DNA of 42,616 bases, from the NCBI GenBank assembly GCA_023426275.1, contig JAFABC010000074.1, positions 1 through 42,616 on the forward strand, written 5' to 3'. Below the pieces are notes generated by a model. That model saw only the letters and a list, made by a program, of their open reading frames with translations. It did not search any database and had not been told where the DNA came from. This document shows, piece after piece, positions 8,689 through 16,809 of the stretch; position 1 is the stretch's first letter; each line of letters begins with the position of its first letter. The stretch comes from Pseudomonadota bacterium. GTDB lineage: Bacteria > Desulfobacterota > Desulfovibrionia > Desulfovibrionales > Desulfovibrionaceae. The translations under genes were made by a program, and so were the position numbers.

Positions 8689-9141
8689 ATGGAAACGCAA
8701 TCGGAAAAGAAACAGCGCTATACGTTCATATGCTCAAAAGGCACGCTGGATGGAGCATATCCATCTCTTATTTTAGCGCTCAATGCCAGACGGCTTGGTC
8801 ATGATGTTTACCTATTCTATACGTTTTTAGGTATCAACGTCGTGCGAAAAGGATATATGTCAAAGCTCAAATTCCACCCACCGGGTTTTCTTGGCGCTAT
8901 CCCGGGCATGTCCAATCTCGCGACGAGCATGATGGAGAAGCAGATAGAGGAGGCCAACATTCCCAGTCTCGAAGAAGTCTTTGAGATGGCGCAACTCGAG
9001 GGCGTGAAGATCTATGCCTGCAGAATGACCATGGATATGATGAAAATACCTGATGACGAGTTGATCGAGGGTGTGGAGATAATGAATGCGGAACAATATT
9101 TGAAGCTTGCCGGGACATGCGCTATCAATATGTTCACCTGA
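8689..9141 (+). CDS. DsrE/DsrF/DrsH-like family protein
   Basis: This 150-residue cytoplasmic protein belongs to the DsrE_2 group (once named peroxiredoxin-like, COG2210). RYTFICSKGTLDGAYPSLILALNARRLGHDVYLFYTF (residues about 10-46) is the family's first beta-alpha-beta unit, and VKIYACRMTMDMM carries a cysteine at the position used in relatives for persulfide or redox chemistry. The start at 8689 follows GGAGG by 4 nt. An in-frame extension to 8611 has no such site. In sulfur-metabolising bacteria these proteins trade sulfur between carriers, but no sulfur-transfer genes adjoin here, so the role is open. It stands alone in an AT-rich segment, which suggests transfer. Confidence 0.85.
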   Translation: METQSEKKQRYTFICSKGTLDGAYPSLILALNARRLGHDVYLFYTFLGINVVRKGYMSKLKFHPPGFLGAIPGMSNLATSMMEKQIEEANIPSLEEVFEMAQLEGVKIYACRMTMDMMKIPDDELIEGVEIMNAEQYLKLAGTCAINMFT

Positions 9142-9699
9142 GCGCATGAAGTATCTGGAAGAGGCGCTGCCGATGGATCAGACGCAATTTTATTCATGAT
9201 ATCAGTATCGGCAGCAAAAATTTTTTATGTTGCATTGGGTTGGAATATTGGAATGTGGAGTAGCTAAATCCATGAGGCTGTTGCCGGGGAAGTTTCAGGG
9301 GATAAGGCTTGGGGGTGTTGTAAGTAAGAGTCGGTTCCATAAGATAATTATGAAAATTATGCAGAGAATGAACCAATTGGCGAAGTGACGATGGGTTCAT
9401 TCTCTTTTTTTGTCTGGAATTGGGGGTGGATTATTTTAACAGCACTTGGCTGGAGTTTCAGCAGAAGGAATTTTTTGATTTACAAGAGGGGGACGAAGAT
9501 CGTCCTTAAATAACATAACTATTATGCTGTAGATAATAAAGTAAATATTAGTAGGATCAGTTTTGTTGAGTAACTATCTTTTCCCCTGGCTTGCGCGTTG
9601 CTGTGGGCGAATTGGTAGAAGGGGGCGAGGGGGACAAGGTTTGTTGACTGAGACACTGAACTGTGTCTAAATCTGCGAAGGATATAGAGGGGGAGCTAA
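9142..9699. other. AT-rich intergenic stretch with terminator
   Basis: These 558 nt lie between the DsrE-like and sulfotransferase genes. They contain a clear terminator at 9363-9412, about 220 nt past the dsrE-like stop. The transcript would have a long 3' end or this part could encode a small RNA. No supported open frame was found. A polypurine ribosome binding site for the next gene starts at about 9686. Confidence 0.5.
9363..9412 (+). terminator. Rho-independent terminator
   Basis: AGAGAATGAACC (9363-9374) pairs perfectly with GGTTCATTCTCT (9394-9405) and is followed by a run of about seven Ts. It is the best plus-strand terminator in the window and ends transcription from the DsrE-like gene or from a small RNA upstream. 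Confidence 0.9.
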
Positions 9700-11574
9700 T
9701 TGAAACGATTAAACATGTCTTTTAAAGAGATTCCTGTAGGCGCAAGAGTTGCCATTTATGGTACAGGCGCGCGCGGTCGTAACTACCATAAAATTATGTC
9801 TGTTTGTCGTCCTGATATTGTAATTGTTTGCTTTTTGGATAGTTTTAAAGAGGATAACAATTCATATCCTCCCATATTGAATATATCCAATGTCAATCCT
9901 GAGAGACTTGATGTTGAGTTCATATTCATTTGCTCTGATTTTTATTTTGAAATAATGGTTCGAGTCCGTGAGTCTGCCTTTGCTTCCTATAGTTCTATTG
10001 AAATATATCTGGCCGATTGGTTCGTAGATAGTCTGTCGGCAGATGAACTTGAGATGTGCGAACCGATGTATAAAAAGCTTTTTGATAAATTTTCAAACGA
10101 ACCATTTATTTATGATGCTTTGGGAAGATTGAAAAGACAGCAAAATGATTTAGAAGCATCATTATATTTTTATGAAACAGCTATAAAGAAGTTTCCGAAC
10201 GATATATTGAGTAATGTAGGTTATGCTAAGGCATTGCTTGATATGAACAGATATGAAGAATCAGAAGAAATGTATAGGTCAATTGTCACACGATTTTCAG
10301 ACAGCCTTGCTGGGTATTTAGGGTGCGCTTCTATTTTGCGTGTAATGAATCGATATGCGGAGTCAGAAGAGGTGTGGAGGTCTGTTATTACACGATTTCC
10401 AGATAATCCTGTCGGGTATGTGGGATGCGCTGATGCTTTGCTGGCAATGAATCGGTATGAAGAATCAGAAGAAATGTATAAGTCTGTTGTCACACGATTT
10501 TCAGATAACCCTGCTGGGTATTTAGGATATTCTGGTGCTTTGTTTGTAATGAATCGGCATGAAGAATCAGAAGGGATGTATCGGTCTGTTATTACGCAAT
10601 TTCCAGAGGATCCTGCCGGCTACCTGGGGCTTGCGAACGTTTTGGCTGAAACAAAAAAATATACAGAAGTCGAGAATATTTTATTGTCAGCAAAGAAAGT
10701 GGCTCCTAGTCATTTAAAAATATTACTCGCTCTCAAATATGCGTATATTGCACAAGAAAAATATTCTGAAGCACGGGAGGTGCTTTTAGAAATCAAACAT
10801 GCGCATAAAAACTCAAATAAAAGAACATTGAACGATCCGAAAAGGTTGCTGTTTGAACATATTCCAAAGTGTGGCGGGACGACAGTCGGTAACTATTTAA
10901 ATCAAATTTATAGCTACAGTGAAATATATTCCCAGGTTATTGTGTATCCATGGGGGCAAAAAGTCGACAGTTTTTATTCATTCCTGAGTGATGATGAAAA
11001 ATTATACTATAGTCTTATTATCGGTTTTGATAGCGTGCATTTCCCGGAAGATAGTCATGGGATGCTGAAAGTTACCGTATTAAGGGATCCTGTAGACCGT
11101 GCTATATCTTCTTATTATTATGCATTGCAGCAGCAATGGATTTCTCGGGATGTCACTCTGCGCAAATTTATACAAGATCTTTTTGCGCCTGGGGATGTTG
11201 ATCGGTTGCCGTTCTCTCGCTACAGTTGTAATGTTTTTCAGCATACCCGTCCTTATATACAGCATTTTAGCACGGACACAGACAGGATGTTGCTATCGGG
11301 AGAAGACTTGGTCTGGAAATGCTGCTCATATATCGAAAGATTCGATCTCGTTGGCGTGACAGAAAAGATGGATGCTTTTCTTGAAAAATTACAAAACATG
11401 GCAAATTTGCCAATCCCCTATAGTGGATTCAAAAGAAATGTAACGACTAAAAGGAAGAAGATGAGTGAGATTGACCAAAACACCGTTGATTTTATCAAAG
11501 ACTATTTAAAGTTGGATATTGCTATATACGAATTTGTGAAGATGCAGTGGGCGCGGCAAGAGAAGACGGGTTAG
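9700..11574 (+). CDS. Rossmann-like / TPR / sulfotransferase fusion protein
   Basis: This 624-residue protein starts at TTG 9700, which sits 4 nt after GGGGAG. The ATG at 9715 is too far from that site. Part one (residues about 5-110) has VAIYGTGARGRNY, a Rossmann-like glycine motif seen at the ends of carbohydrate-modifying proteins. Part two (about 125-370) is a TPR array, with four near-identical 34-residue units from residue 182. Part three (from about 383) is a Sulfotransfer_2-like domain: HIPKCGGTT (387-395) is the 5'-phosphosulfate loop for PAPS and LRDPVDRAISSYYY the 3'-phosphate site. It probably sulfates a glycan or other surface molecule. The gene is AT-rich against its neighbours, so it was probably acquired. 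The acceptor is unknown. Confidence 0.85.
   Translation: MKRLNMSFKEIPVGARVAIYGTGARGRNYHKIMSVCRPDIVIVCFLDSFKEDNNSYPPILNISNVNPERLDVEFIFICSDFYFEIMVRVRESAFASYSSIEIYLADWFVDSLSADELEMCEPMYKKLFDKFSNEPFIYDALGRLKRQQNDLEASLYFYETAIKKFPNDILSNVGYAKALLDMNRYEESEEMYRSIVTRFSDSLAGYLGCASILRVMNRYAESEEVWRSVITRFPDNPVGYVGCADALLAMNRYEESEEMYKSVVTRFSDNPAGYLGYSGALFVMNRHEESEGMYRSVITQFPEDPAGYLGLANVLAETKKYTEVENILLSAKKVAPSHLKILLALKYAYIAQEKYSEAREVLLEIKHAHKNSNKRTLNDPKRLLFEHIPKCGGTTVGNYLNQIYSYSEIYSQVIVYPWGQKVDSFYSFLSDDEKLYYSLIIGFDSVHFPEDSHGMLKVTVLRDPVDRAISSYYYALQQQWISRDVTLRKFIQDLFAPGDVDRLPFSRYSCNVFQHTRPYIQHFSTDTDRMLLSGEDLVWKCCSYIERFDLVGVTEKMDAFLEKLQNMANLPIPYSGFKRNVTTKRKKMSEIDQNTVDFIKDYLKLDIAIYEFVKMQWARQEKTG
10243..10650 (+). 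repeat. Four tandem 102-bp coding repeats (TPR units)
   Basis: Four exact-length units (10243-10344, 10345-10446, 10447-10548, 10549-10650) each encode a 34-residue TPR beginning MNRYEESEEMY or a close variant. The protein units are very similar and the DNA is also similar, which points to recent duplication and likely copy-number variation between strains. Confidence 0.85.
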
Positions 11575-11577
11575 CCG

Positions 11578-13494
11578 TTACCGGCTCAGGGGCAGGTGGA
11601 CGGTAACCACCGTGCCGTCCGCCTCCGAGGTCTCCCACGCAATTTTCCCGCCGTGCGCCTCGGCAGCGAGTCGCGCCGAGTAGGCCCCGAGACCCGTGCC
11701 GTTGGCTTTGGCGAAGGTGGCGTATTTTTCAAGGAATCTTTGGCGGATTGCCACGGGTATGGCCTGTCGGTTGTGAATCCGGATGATGGCCTCGGCCGCC
11801 GTCGTGCTTAGGTCGACGGTGACGACGCTGGTCTCGGAGTCAGGAGGCGCTGCTTCCAGGGCGTTGCGCACCAGGTTGGAAAGCATGGAGTAGCACAGAC
11901 TTCGATCGGCGGGGACCAGGAAGGTATCCGTCGCGGTTGCCTGTCTGTCACCCAGAGTGAGGTGCAGCAGGGAGTCGGTCTCGCGCAAGGAGTTTGTGTC
12001 ATGCCCGATCTGGCGGAGCAGGGCGAGCAGGTCGGTGTCTTCGATGCGAAGCTCATAGGTGCCCATCTCGATCTTGCGCAGGTCGAGGGAACGGTTGGCC
12101 ATATCAATGATGCTGTAGCAGCTGTCCTTGATCATTCCGGCAACGGGAAAGAGCTCCTCCGGCAGGTCCGGGATTGTTTGCATATAGTCGCAAAAGTTGA
12201 TGATCCCGGACAGCGGCGACCTGATGTCGTGTCGGCTGATATGTTCCATTTCCTCGCGAAGGGCCTGGTTCTCCAACAGTATCTCGTTTTGCCTCTTGAG
12301 CTCCTGATTCGCCGCGTCCAGGTCGGCGGTGCGTTCCTCCACGCGCCGCTCGAGGATGACGTTGGACTGGGTCAGCGCGGCGGTAAGGTGTTTTCTCTGG
12401 CGATACAACCTGAAGAGGTAGACCAGAAGCGCGGTCTCCGCGAGCACGAGCGAGGCAACCGCGATGATCCGAAAGCGGTAGCGCGCCCAAAATGAGGCTT
12501 CGTCGAATTGGATTGCCGCATCTCGGGGGAGCGACGAGGCCGGTATGGCCCATTTGTCCAGGGCGCGTTTGTCGAAGGCCAGGGTGTAGAGTTCCTGGCC
12601 CATGGGCGGCCGGGTGGTTGGCTGGAGCAGCTTCAGGGCCTCCGCCACGGCGGCCAGGGCGACCTTCTCGCCGCTCAGCAGATATCCTCCGATGATGCCG
12701 GTGCCCATGAGTTGCTCGTGGAACCCGTAGAAAGGCGCTGGAGACAGGGCGGCCAGCCTGGCGGCCACGTCTCTGGAGACCAGGGGGGTGCCCATCCTGT
12801 CTTTGAGCATCACCGTATAAAAGACGATGCTGTCCCGTGGAAGCTGCGGGATGCGGGCTGCCAGTTCGTCCACTGTCAGGCCGTCGAGAACTTCGATCGG
12901 AAGACCGGGCCTGAGGGCGGCGACACGGGCGGTGATGAGGCCAACATAGTTTTGGCTGGTCAGGCCGCCGTCCCCGATGATCGTGATCCGCTTGGCTCCA
13001 GGCCTCTGGCGGAGGGCCAGGGCGACCGTTTCCTCGACCCTGGGGCTGTGCGACAAGACTGAGTGGCGGACAGCCTCGAGGCCTGTCATCTGCATATTGG
13101 CGGCGACAGCGACATACGGGATGTCGCCGAAGATGGTCTTGCCGTGCTTGTTGATGAACCGGGCCGCGATCAGGGATTCGACAATGGCCGCATCCAGCCG
13201 TGTGTCCCGGTATTTTTCGCGCAGGTAGTTGCTGAAGGCCTCGCCTTGAAAGAATGACGAGAAGCGCCTGACGTCGACGTACTCGATAAAAAATTCGATT
13301 TGCCGCCCGGAGAGAGCCTGGGCTTTCCCCAGTCCGCGGATGAACGACTGCGCCCAGGGCAGGGTCTGATCGTAGGAGATGAGTACGCCGATCCGCAAGG
13401 GGGCTGGTTTGCAGGGCGCCTCGTGGCCCAAGAGGACGAAGGCGAGCGTGAAAAAGAGGGCAAGGGCAACGCCCTGTATTGGATTTCTCGCCAT
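11578..13494 (-). CDS. Sensor histidine kinase with ABC-substrate-binding-like sensor
   Basis: This 638-residue membrane sensor kinase has a signal anchor (residues about 7-25), then a periplasmic domain like the ABC substrate-binding family (LRIGVLISYDQTLPWAQSFIRGL, residues about 33-320). A transmembrane segment follows (IIAVASLVLAETALLVYLF, about 343-361), then a coiled coil (about 370-415), the phosphoacceptor HDIRSPL (H422) and a HATPase domain with NLVRNALEAAP (N box) and GTGLGAYSARLAAEAHGG (G2). The usual DxG of the G1 box is replaced by IHNR. No response regulator adjoins it, so it is an orphan kinase. Convergent with the sulfotransferase gene, only 3 nt apart. Confidence 0.88.
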   Translation of the reverse strand: MARNPIQGVALALFFTLAFVLLGHEAPCKPAPLRIGVLISYDQTLPWAQSFIRGLGKAQALSGRQIEFFIEYVDVRRFSSFFQGEAFSNYLREKYRDTRLDAAIVESLIAARFINKHGKTIFGDIPYVAVAANMQMTGLEAVRHSVLSHSPRVEETVALALRQRPGAKRITIIGDGGLTSQNYVGLITARVAALRPGLPIEVLDGLTVDELAARIPQLPRDSIVFYTVMLKDRMGTPLVSRDVAARLAALSPAPFYGFHEQLMGTGIIGGYLLSGEKVALAAVAEALKLLQPTTRPPMGQELYTLAFDKRALDKWAIPASSLPRDAAIQFDEASFWARYRFRIIAVASLVLAETALLVYLFRLYRQRKHLTAALTQSNVILERRVEERTADLDAANQELKRQNEILLENQALREEMEHISRHDIRSPLSGIINFCDYMQTIPDLPEELFPVAGMIKDSCYSIIDMANRSLDLRKIEMGTYELRIEDTDLLALLRQIGHDTNSLRETDSLLHLTLGDRQATATDTFLVPADRSLCYSMLSNLVRNALEAAPPDSETSVVTVDLSTTAAEAIIRIHNRQAIPVAIRQRFLEKYATFAKANGTGLGAYSARLAAEAHGGKIAWETSEADGTVVTVHLPLSR

Positions 13495-14115
13495 TTCGGA
13501 TTCACCTCATCGCTTCGGGGCTCATGGCGCGGACCTGAGGTTCTTGGTAGATGAGTCGAAACGGGGAGGCAAGAACGAATCTTTGGCTCGAAAAAGACAG
13601 CGCTGGGCACGAAAGCTTTTTATAGTATCCAGATAGATAAACCCTATGTCGCTCACGGACAGGGATTTCGCCTTAGGGCGCTCTCTCTTTTGACGCTCTC
13701 CGTGGCGCTGCTACGGTCTCCCTGAAGTTCGACCGGGCTGTATTTTGCGCCGAGAGCCGGTACTTGATGCGCAGTCGTCTGCACATTGCGGCGCGCCTCG
13801 CCACGGCTTTATTTTTCGGATCATTTCGCTTGCGTACCTCGACCCCAAGGCGTTTCGCGCCAACGTAGGGGGAGGTGGCGTAAAAGTGATCGGGGGTGAT
13901 TACGGATAAATCGGATCCGCCAACGATGCCAACAGGCATGGCCCGCTGCACAACAAAAAGGGTTAGGACCACCTCACTGAACTCTGCTGCATCAGATTCG
14001 AAAGACGAGGGGAGTTCGGAATGACGGCAAGGGCGTTCATGGACGACATCCGATCCGGAACGGCGGGGTTTGGGGAGGTCCTTGTCGGCGTTTCAAAATT
14101 CCCGGCGACACGGCC
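13495..14115. other. Intergenic region with an unexplained reading frame
   Basis: These 621 nt lie between two minus-strand genes. A minus-strand frame covers 13673-13972 and continues in frame upstream to about 14000 without a start. It reads like real protein (GIVGGSDLSVITPDHFYAT, then GAKRLGVEVRKRNDPKNKAV), but I do not recognise it, and it lacks a ribosome binding site. It may be the tail of a broken gene. The kinase promoter should be near 13500-13600. Confidence 0.35.
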
Positions 14116-16581
14116 TTACTTGTCTTCGAGCAACTGTTCGACCTGATGCATCTTCCCCTGGGCGAGCGCTTCCGGCACGAGCACGAGGCCGCAACGCGGA
14201 CAGCCCAGCAGCTCGACCTGAAAAAGCCCGTCCATGTACTGCATGGTGACCTCCTGGTAGACAAGTTCGCCGTCGCAGGCGGCGCATGTCCAGCCCGTCA
14301 CCTCGGCTTCGGGCACTCGAACGGCGCCCATGCCGCCCCCTCCCATGATCTGGAACCGATGGCTCCAGGTGTTGTGCACGAGGTAGCCCGCGGTGGTGAG
14401 CTCGTATTCGACCCAGTAGGTCACGACCGCCGGCTGAAACGCAGCCAGGAAATGGTTGGTTTCAGCCTGGACGAAGCGCCGGCCGGTTTCCTCCACATGC
14501 GCAAGCACCTTCTGGATGTCCGAAACAAGGATGCGCCGGGCTTCCATACGGCGTGCGGCCTCCGCAGTGCAGGTCACGGGCACGGTCTCGAAGCGCGCCT
14601 TGTCCGCGGCCGTCGGCTCCCGCCAAACCTCGGCCAGAAGGCGCTCCCGCAAGTGTGCCCGATTCTCCCGACGCCGGGAATAGCCGACAGCCGGCCGGGC
14701 CGCCGGATCGACCTCTCGGGGGAAAAGGAGATCGAGCAGGTGCAGGGAGCGTTTGCCGGACTTGGCCAACATGTTCCGGCACATGGCGCAGTAGGTGACG
14801 AAATCCTCGCTGGCCGCCTCGGCCCGGTGTCTGGCCGCTCGGGCCCCGAGTTCCGGATTGGCCTCCACCAGGAGGCCGCCGTAGCCGCAGCATTCGGTGG
14901 TGCGCCCCGAAAGCGCCGGCTCGACCGGGGTCACGCCGCAATTGCGCAGCAGGATACGCACATCCTGCCTGAGTGCCTCGTCGTGGCGGGCGGCGCAGGG
15001 ATCGTTCACGGCAAGTCTGACGTCCAAGGCCGCCACCGCTCCCCGGGGTGGTCCTATGGTGCGCAGCAAGGACCAGTAGGAGGAAAGCGACGCCTCGGGC
15101 AGCCCCTCGGCCAGGGTGGCCCGGCAGGTCGGGCAGGCCACGATCAGGCCGGGTCGGCCAAGAGCCCGCCACTGCTCGCCCAAAGCGGCCATGGCCTCTT
15201 GAAATACGGTCTCCCGCCCGGACCACCGGGCTGGCGCCCCGCAGCAGGACAGCAAAAGCCCCACGTCCCCAAGCCGGCGGCGCAGGTCCGCATAGGCCGC
15301 GGCCACGCCGCCCGGATCGCAGGCGGTAAGCTGGCAACCTGGGAAAAAGAGATAACGGCTCGCTGTGGTACCCGGAGCATGCCGGGCCAGGGCGCAACGG
15401 TCGCTATTGGCAAAGGCCATGTCGCGCAGGGCGAATTCATGGGCCGAGGGCGGCATCCGGTTCTGGCCCACCATGCCCCGGCGTGCGTCCAGGCAAACGG
15501 TGGCCATGGAGAACCGGCCCGGACACAGCTCCTCGCACAGGCCGCAGAGCATGCACGAGTTGATCATGGTGTTGGCTTGGCGGATGCCCACCACGTTGGA
15601 GCTGTTGTTGTAGATCTGCCGGGCATAGGCCTTGGGATACGATTTGTAGTGTTCCAAGAACACGCAGTGTTTCACACAGGTCAGGCACTGGCAGTCGAGG
15701 CACCGGCCGGCCTCGGCGGCGGCCGTCTCCTCGGTGAAGCCGGTGCCCGGAGCGATGGCCGGGACAGGCGCCGCCGCGGTCAGGTCCGTGACCAGGCGAG
15801 TCCGGTAGGGCCCTTCGCCCTCCCGGGCCGTGTTTAAAGAGACACCTTGCAGAAACCGCTCCAGGGAAACCGCCACGCGACGCCCGATGGCCGCCCGCAG
15901 GGCAAAGGACGGCTCACCGGGCCGGTTGGCAAAAAGGCCGGTGCGCGCCGTGGCACAGGTGACGGCATCCGGTTCGCCGAGTCCGGCCAGGAGCTCGGGC
16001 GCGGCATCGGCGTCCACGAACACGGCCTTGGCGTCGGCCAAAAGCGTCTCGATCAGGCCCGGTCCCAGGGCCGGGGTCGGGGCTGGGACCACGCCCAGGC
16101 GCTTCAGGTTTTCCAACTCGGCGTCGATGACATCGGTCGGTACCGTTTCCGGGATGCCGGCCAGGGCGGTACGATAGAGCGTCACCTCGAATCCTCGGCG
16201 GGCAAGCTCCCAGGCCGTGCACAGGCCGCTTACCCCGGAGCCGAGCACGGTCACCTCCCAATGCCGCGAGGGGAGCGGCCGTGGCGGTCCGATCGGCCGG
16301 GCGACCCTCGCGCAATACCGCTCCAGTTCCCCCATGGCGATGGCGCCACCGAGATCCCGCCGCAGGCATTCCTTTTGGCAGGGCGCGTCGCAGCACCGCG
16401 CCACCAAGCCGGGCAGGGGCAAGGTCCGCACCGCCAGGCTCCAGGCCTTGTCCCATTGCCGTTTGGCCAAGTGGGTGCAAAAGGCGCGGGCGTCCAGGTG
16501 CATCGGGCAGGCCGCCGTGCATTGGGGCGCCGCCTCCTGGGTGCAGCGTTCTTCCCAGGCGGTAAGTTCCTTCACATTCAT
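14116..16581 (-). CDS. Flavin/iron-sulfur oxidoreductase with HdrD-like CCG domains and C-terminal zinc-ribbon redox domain
   Basis: The protein has 821 residues. The start at 16581 has GGAG 8 nt upstream. Order: a GltD/DPD-type Fe-S N-terminus (C13, C21, C25, then CCDAPCQKECLRRDLGG); an NAD(P)/FAD Rossmann unit VTVLGSGVSGLCTAWELARRG; CLDCQCLTCVKHC and CMLCGLCEELCPG clusters; two CCG-type blocks (CCGAPARWSG and CCGYGG) as in heterodisulfide reductase HdrD; and a C-terminal part with WTCAACDGE and LGCPRCGLV, a four-cysteine ribbon. From memory, Desulfovibrio have a conserved locus where a dicluster-binding pyridine nucleotide oxidoreductase and a small redox protein flank an aldehyde oxidoreductase (the DVU1557-1559 area). 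Here both may be fused. It probably moves electrons from aldehyde oxidation to a thiol or quinone partner. Function is inferred. Confidence 0.8.
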   Translation of the reverse strand: MNVKELTAWEERCTQEAAPQCTAACPMHLDARAFCTHLAKRQWDKAWSLAVRTLPLPGLVARCCDAPCQKECLRRDLGGAIAMGELERYCARVARPIGPPRPLPSRHWEVTVLGSGVSGLCTAWELARRGFEVTLYRTALAGIPETVPTDVIDAELENLKRLGVVPAPTPALGPGLIETLLADAKAVFVDADAAPELLAGLGEPDAVTCATARTGLFANRPGEPSFALRAAIGRRVAVSLERFLQGVSLNTAREGEGPYRTRLVTDLTAAAPVPAIAPGTGFTEETAAAEAGRCLDCQCLTCVKHCVFLEHYKSYPKAYARQIYNNSSNVVGIRQANTMINSCMLCGLCEELCPGRFSMATVCLDARRGMVGQNRMPPSAHEFALRDMAFANSDRCALARHAPGTTASRYLFFPGCQLTACDPGGVAAAYADLRRRLGDVGLLLSCCGAPARWSGRETVFQEAMAALGEQWRALGRPGLIVACPTCRATLAEGLPEASLSSYWSLLRTIGPPRGAVAALDVRLAVNDPCAARHDEALRQDVRILLRNCGVTPVEPALSGRTTECCGYGGLLVEANPELGARAARHRAEAASEDFVTYCAMCRNMLAKSGKRSLHLLDLLFPREVDPAARPAVGYSRRRENRAHLRERLLAEVWREPTAADKARFETVPVTCTAEAARRMEARRILVSDIQKVLAHVEETGRRFVQAETNHFLAAFQPAVVTYWVEYELTTAGYLVHNTWSHRFQIMGGGGMGAVRVPEAEVTGWTCAACDGELVYQEVTMQYMDGLFQVELLGCPRCGLVLVPEALAQGKMHQVEQLLEDK

Positions 16582-16809
16582 GCTCGCATCTCCAGAGCGT
16601 AACAACTGTCCGCGGCGCGAGAACATCGGTTTTCCACGTCACGGTCTGGCGCCTTTGGGGTTCCCAAGGGGCAAAGCCCTTTTTCCACCGGAGGCTTCCT
16701 CTTTCCCCCTTGCGGGCCTCAGTTTTTTTCCTCCGCGGTCACCTGCCGGATGATCGACGCCGTCGAAACCGAACTCGCCTCGTCGCACCCCTTTCACGAG
16801 GCCGGTCGC
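16582..16809. other. Intergenic region with GC-rich dispersed repeat-like DNA
   Basis: The 228 nt between the oxidoreductase and the sigma-54 regulator contain GGGGTTCCCAAGGGGCAAAG (16659-16678) and a GGAGGCTTCC stretch. These resemble a segment at 21320-21380 upstream of the Mop gene's 3' side. I see no gene. It should carry the oxidoreductase promoter, but no sigma-54 consensus was found. Confidence 0.45.

Noticed and set aside
10243..10650. CRISPR-like array
   Set aside because: The regular 102-bp repeats are contiguous coding TPR units without spacers. No other regularly spaced repeat with unique spacers was seen in the window.
14146..15837. Long plus-strand frame opposite the flavin/Fe-S protein (and a similar one at 21246-23120 opposite mop)
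   Set aside because: Both are antisense to genes with many conserved motifs and show no domain of their own.
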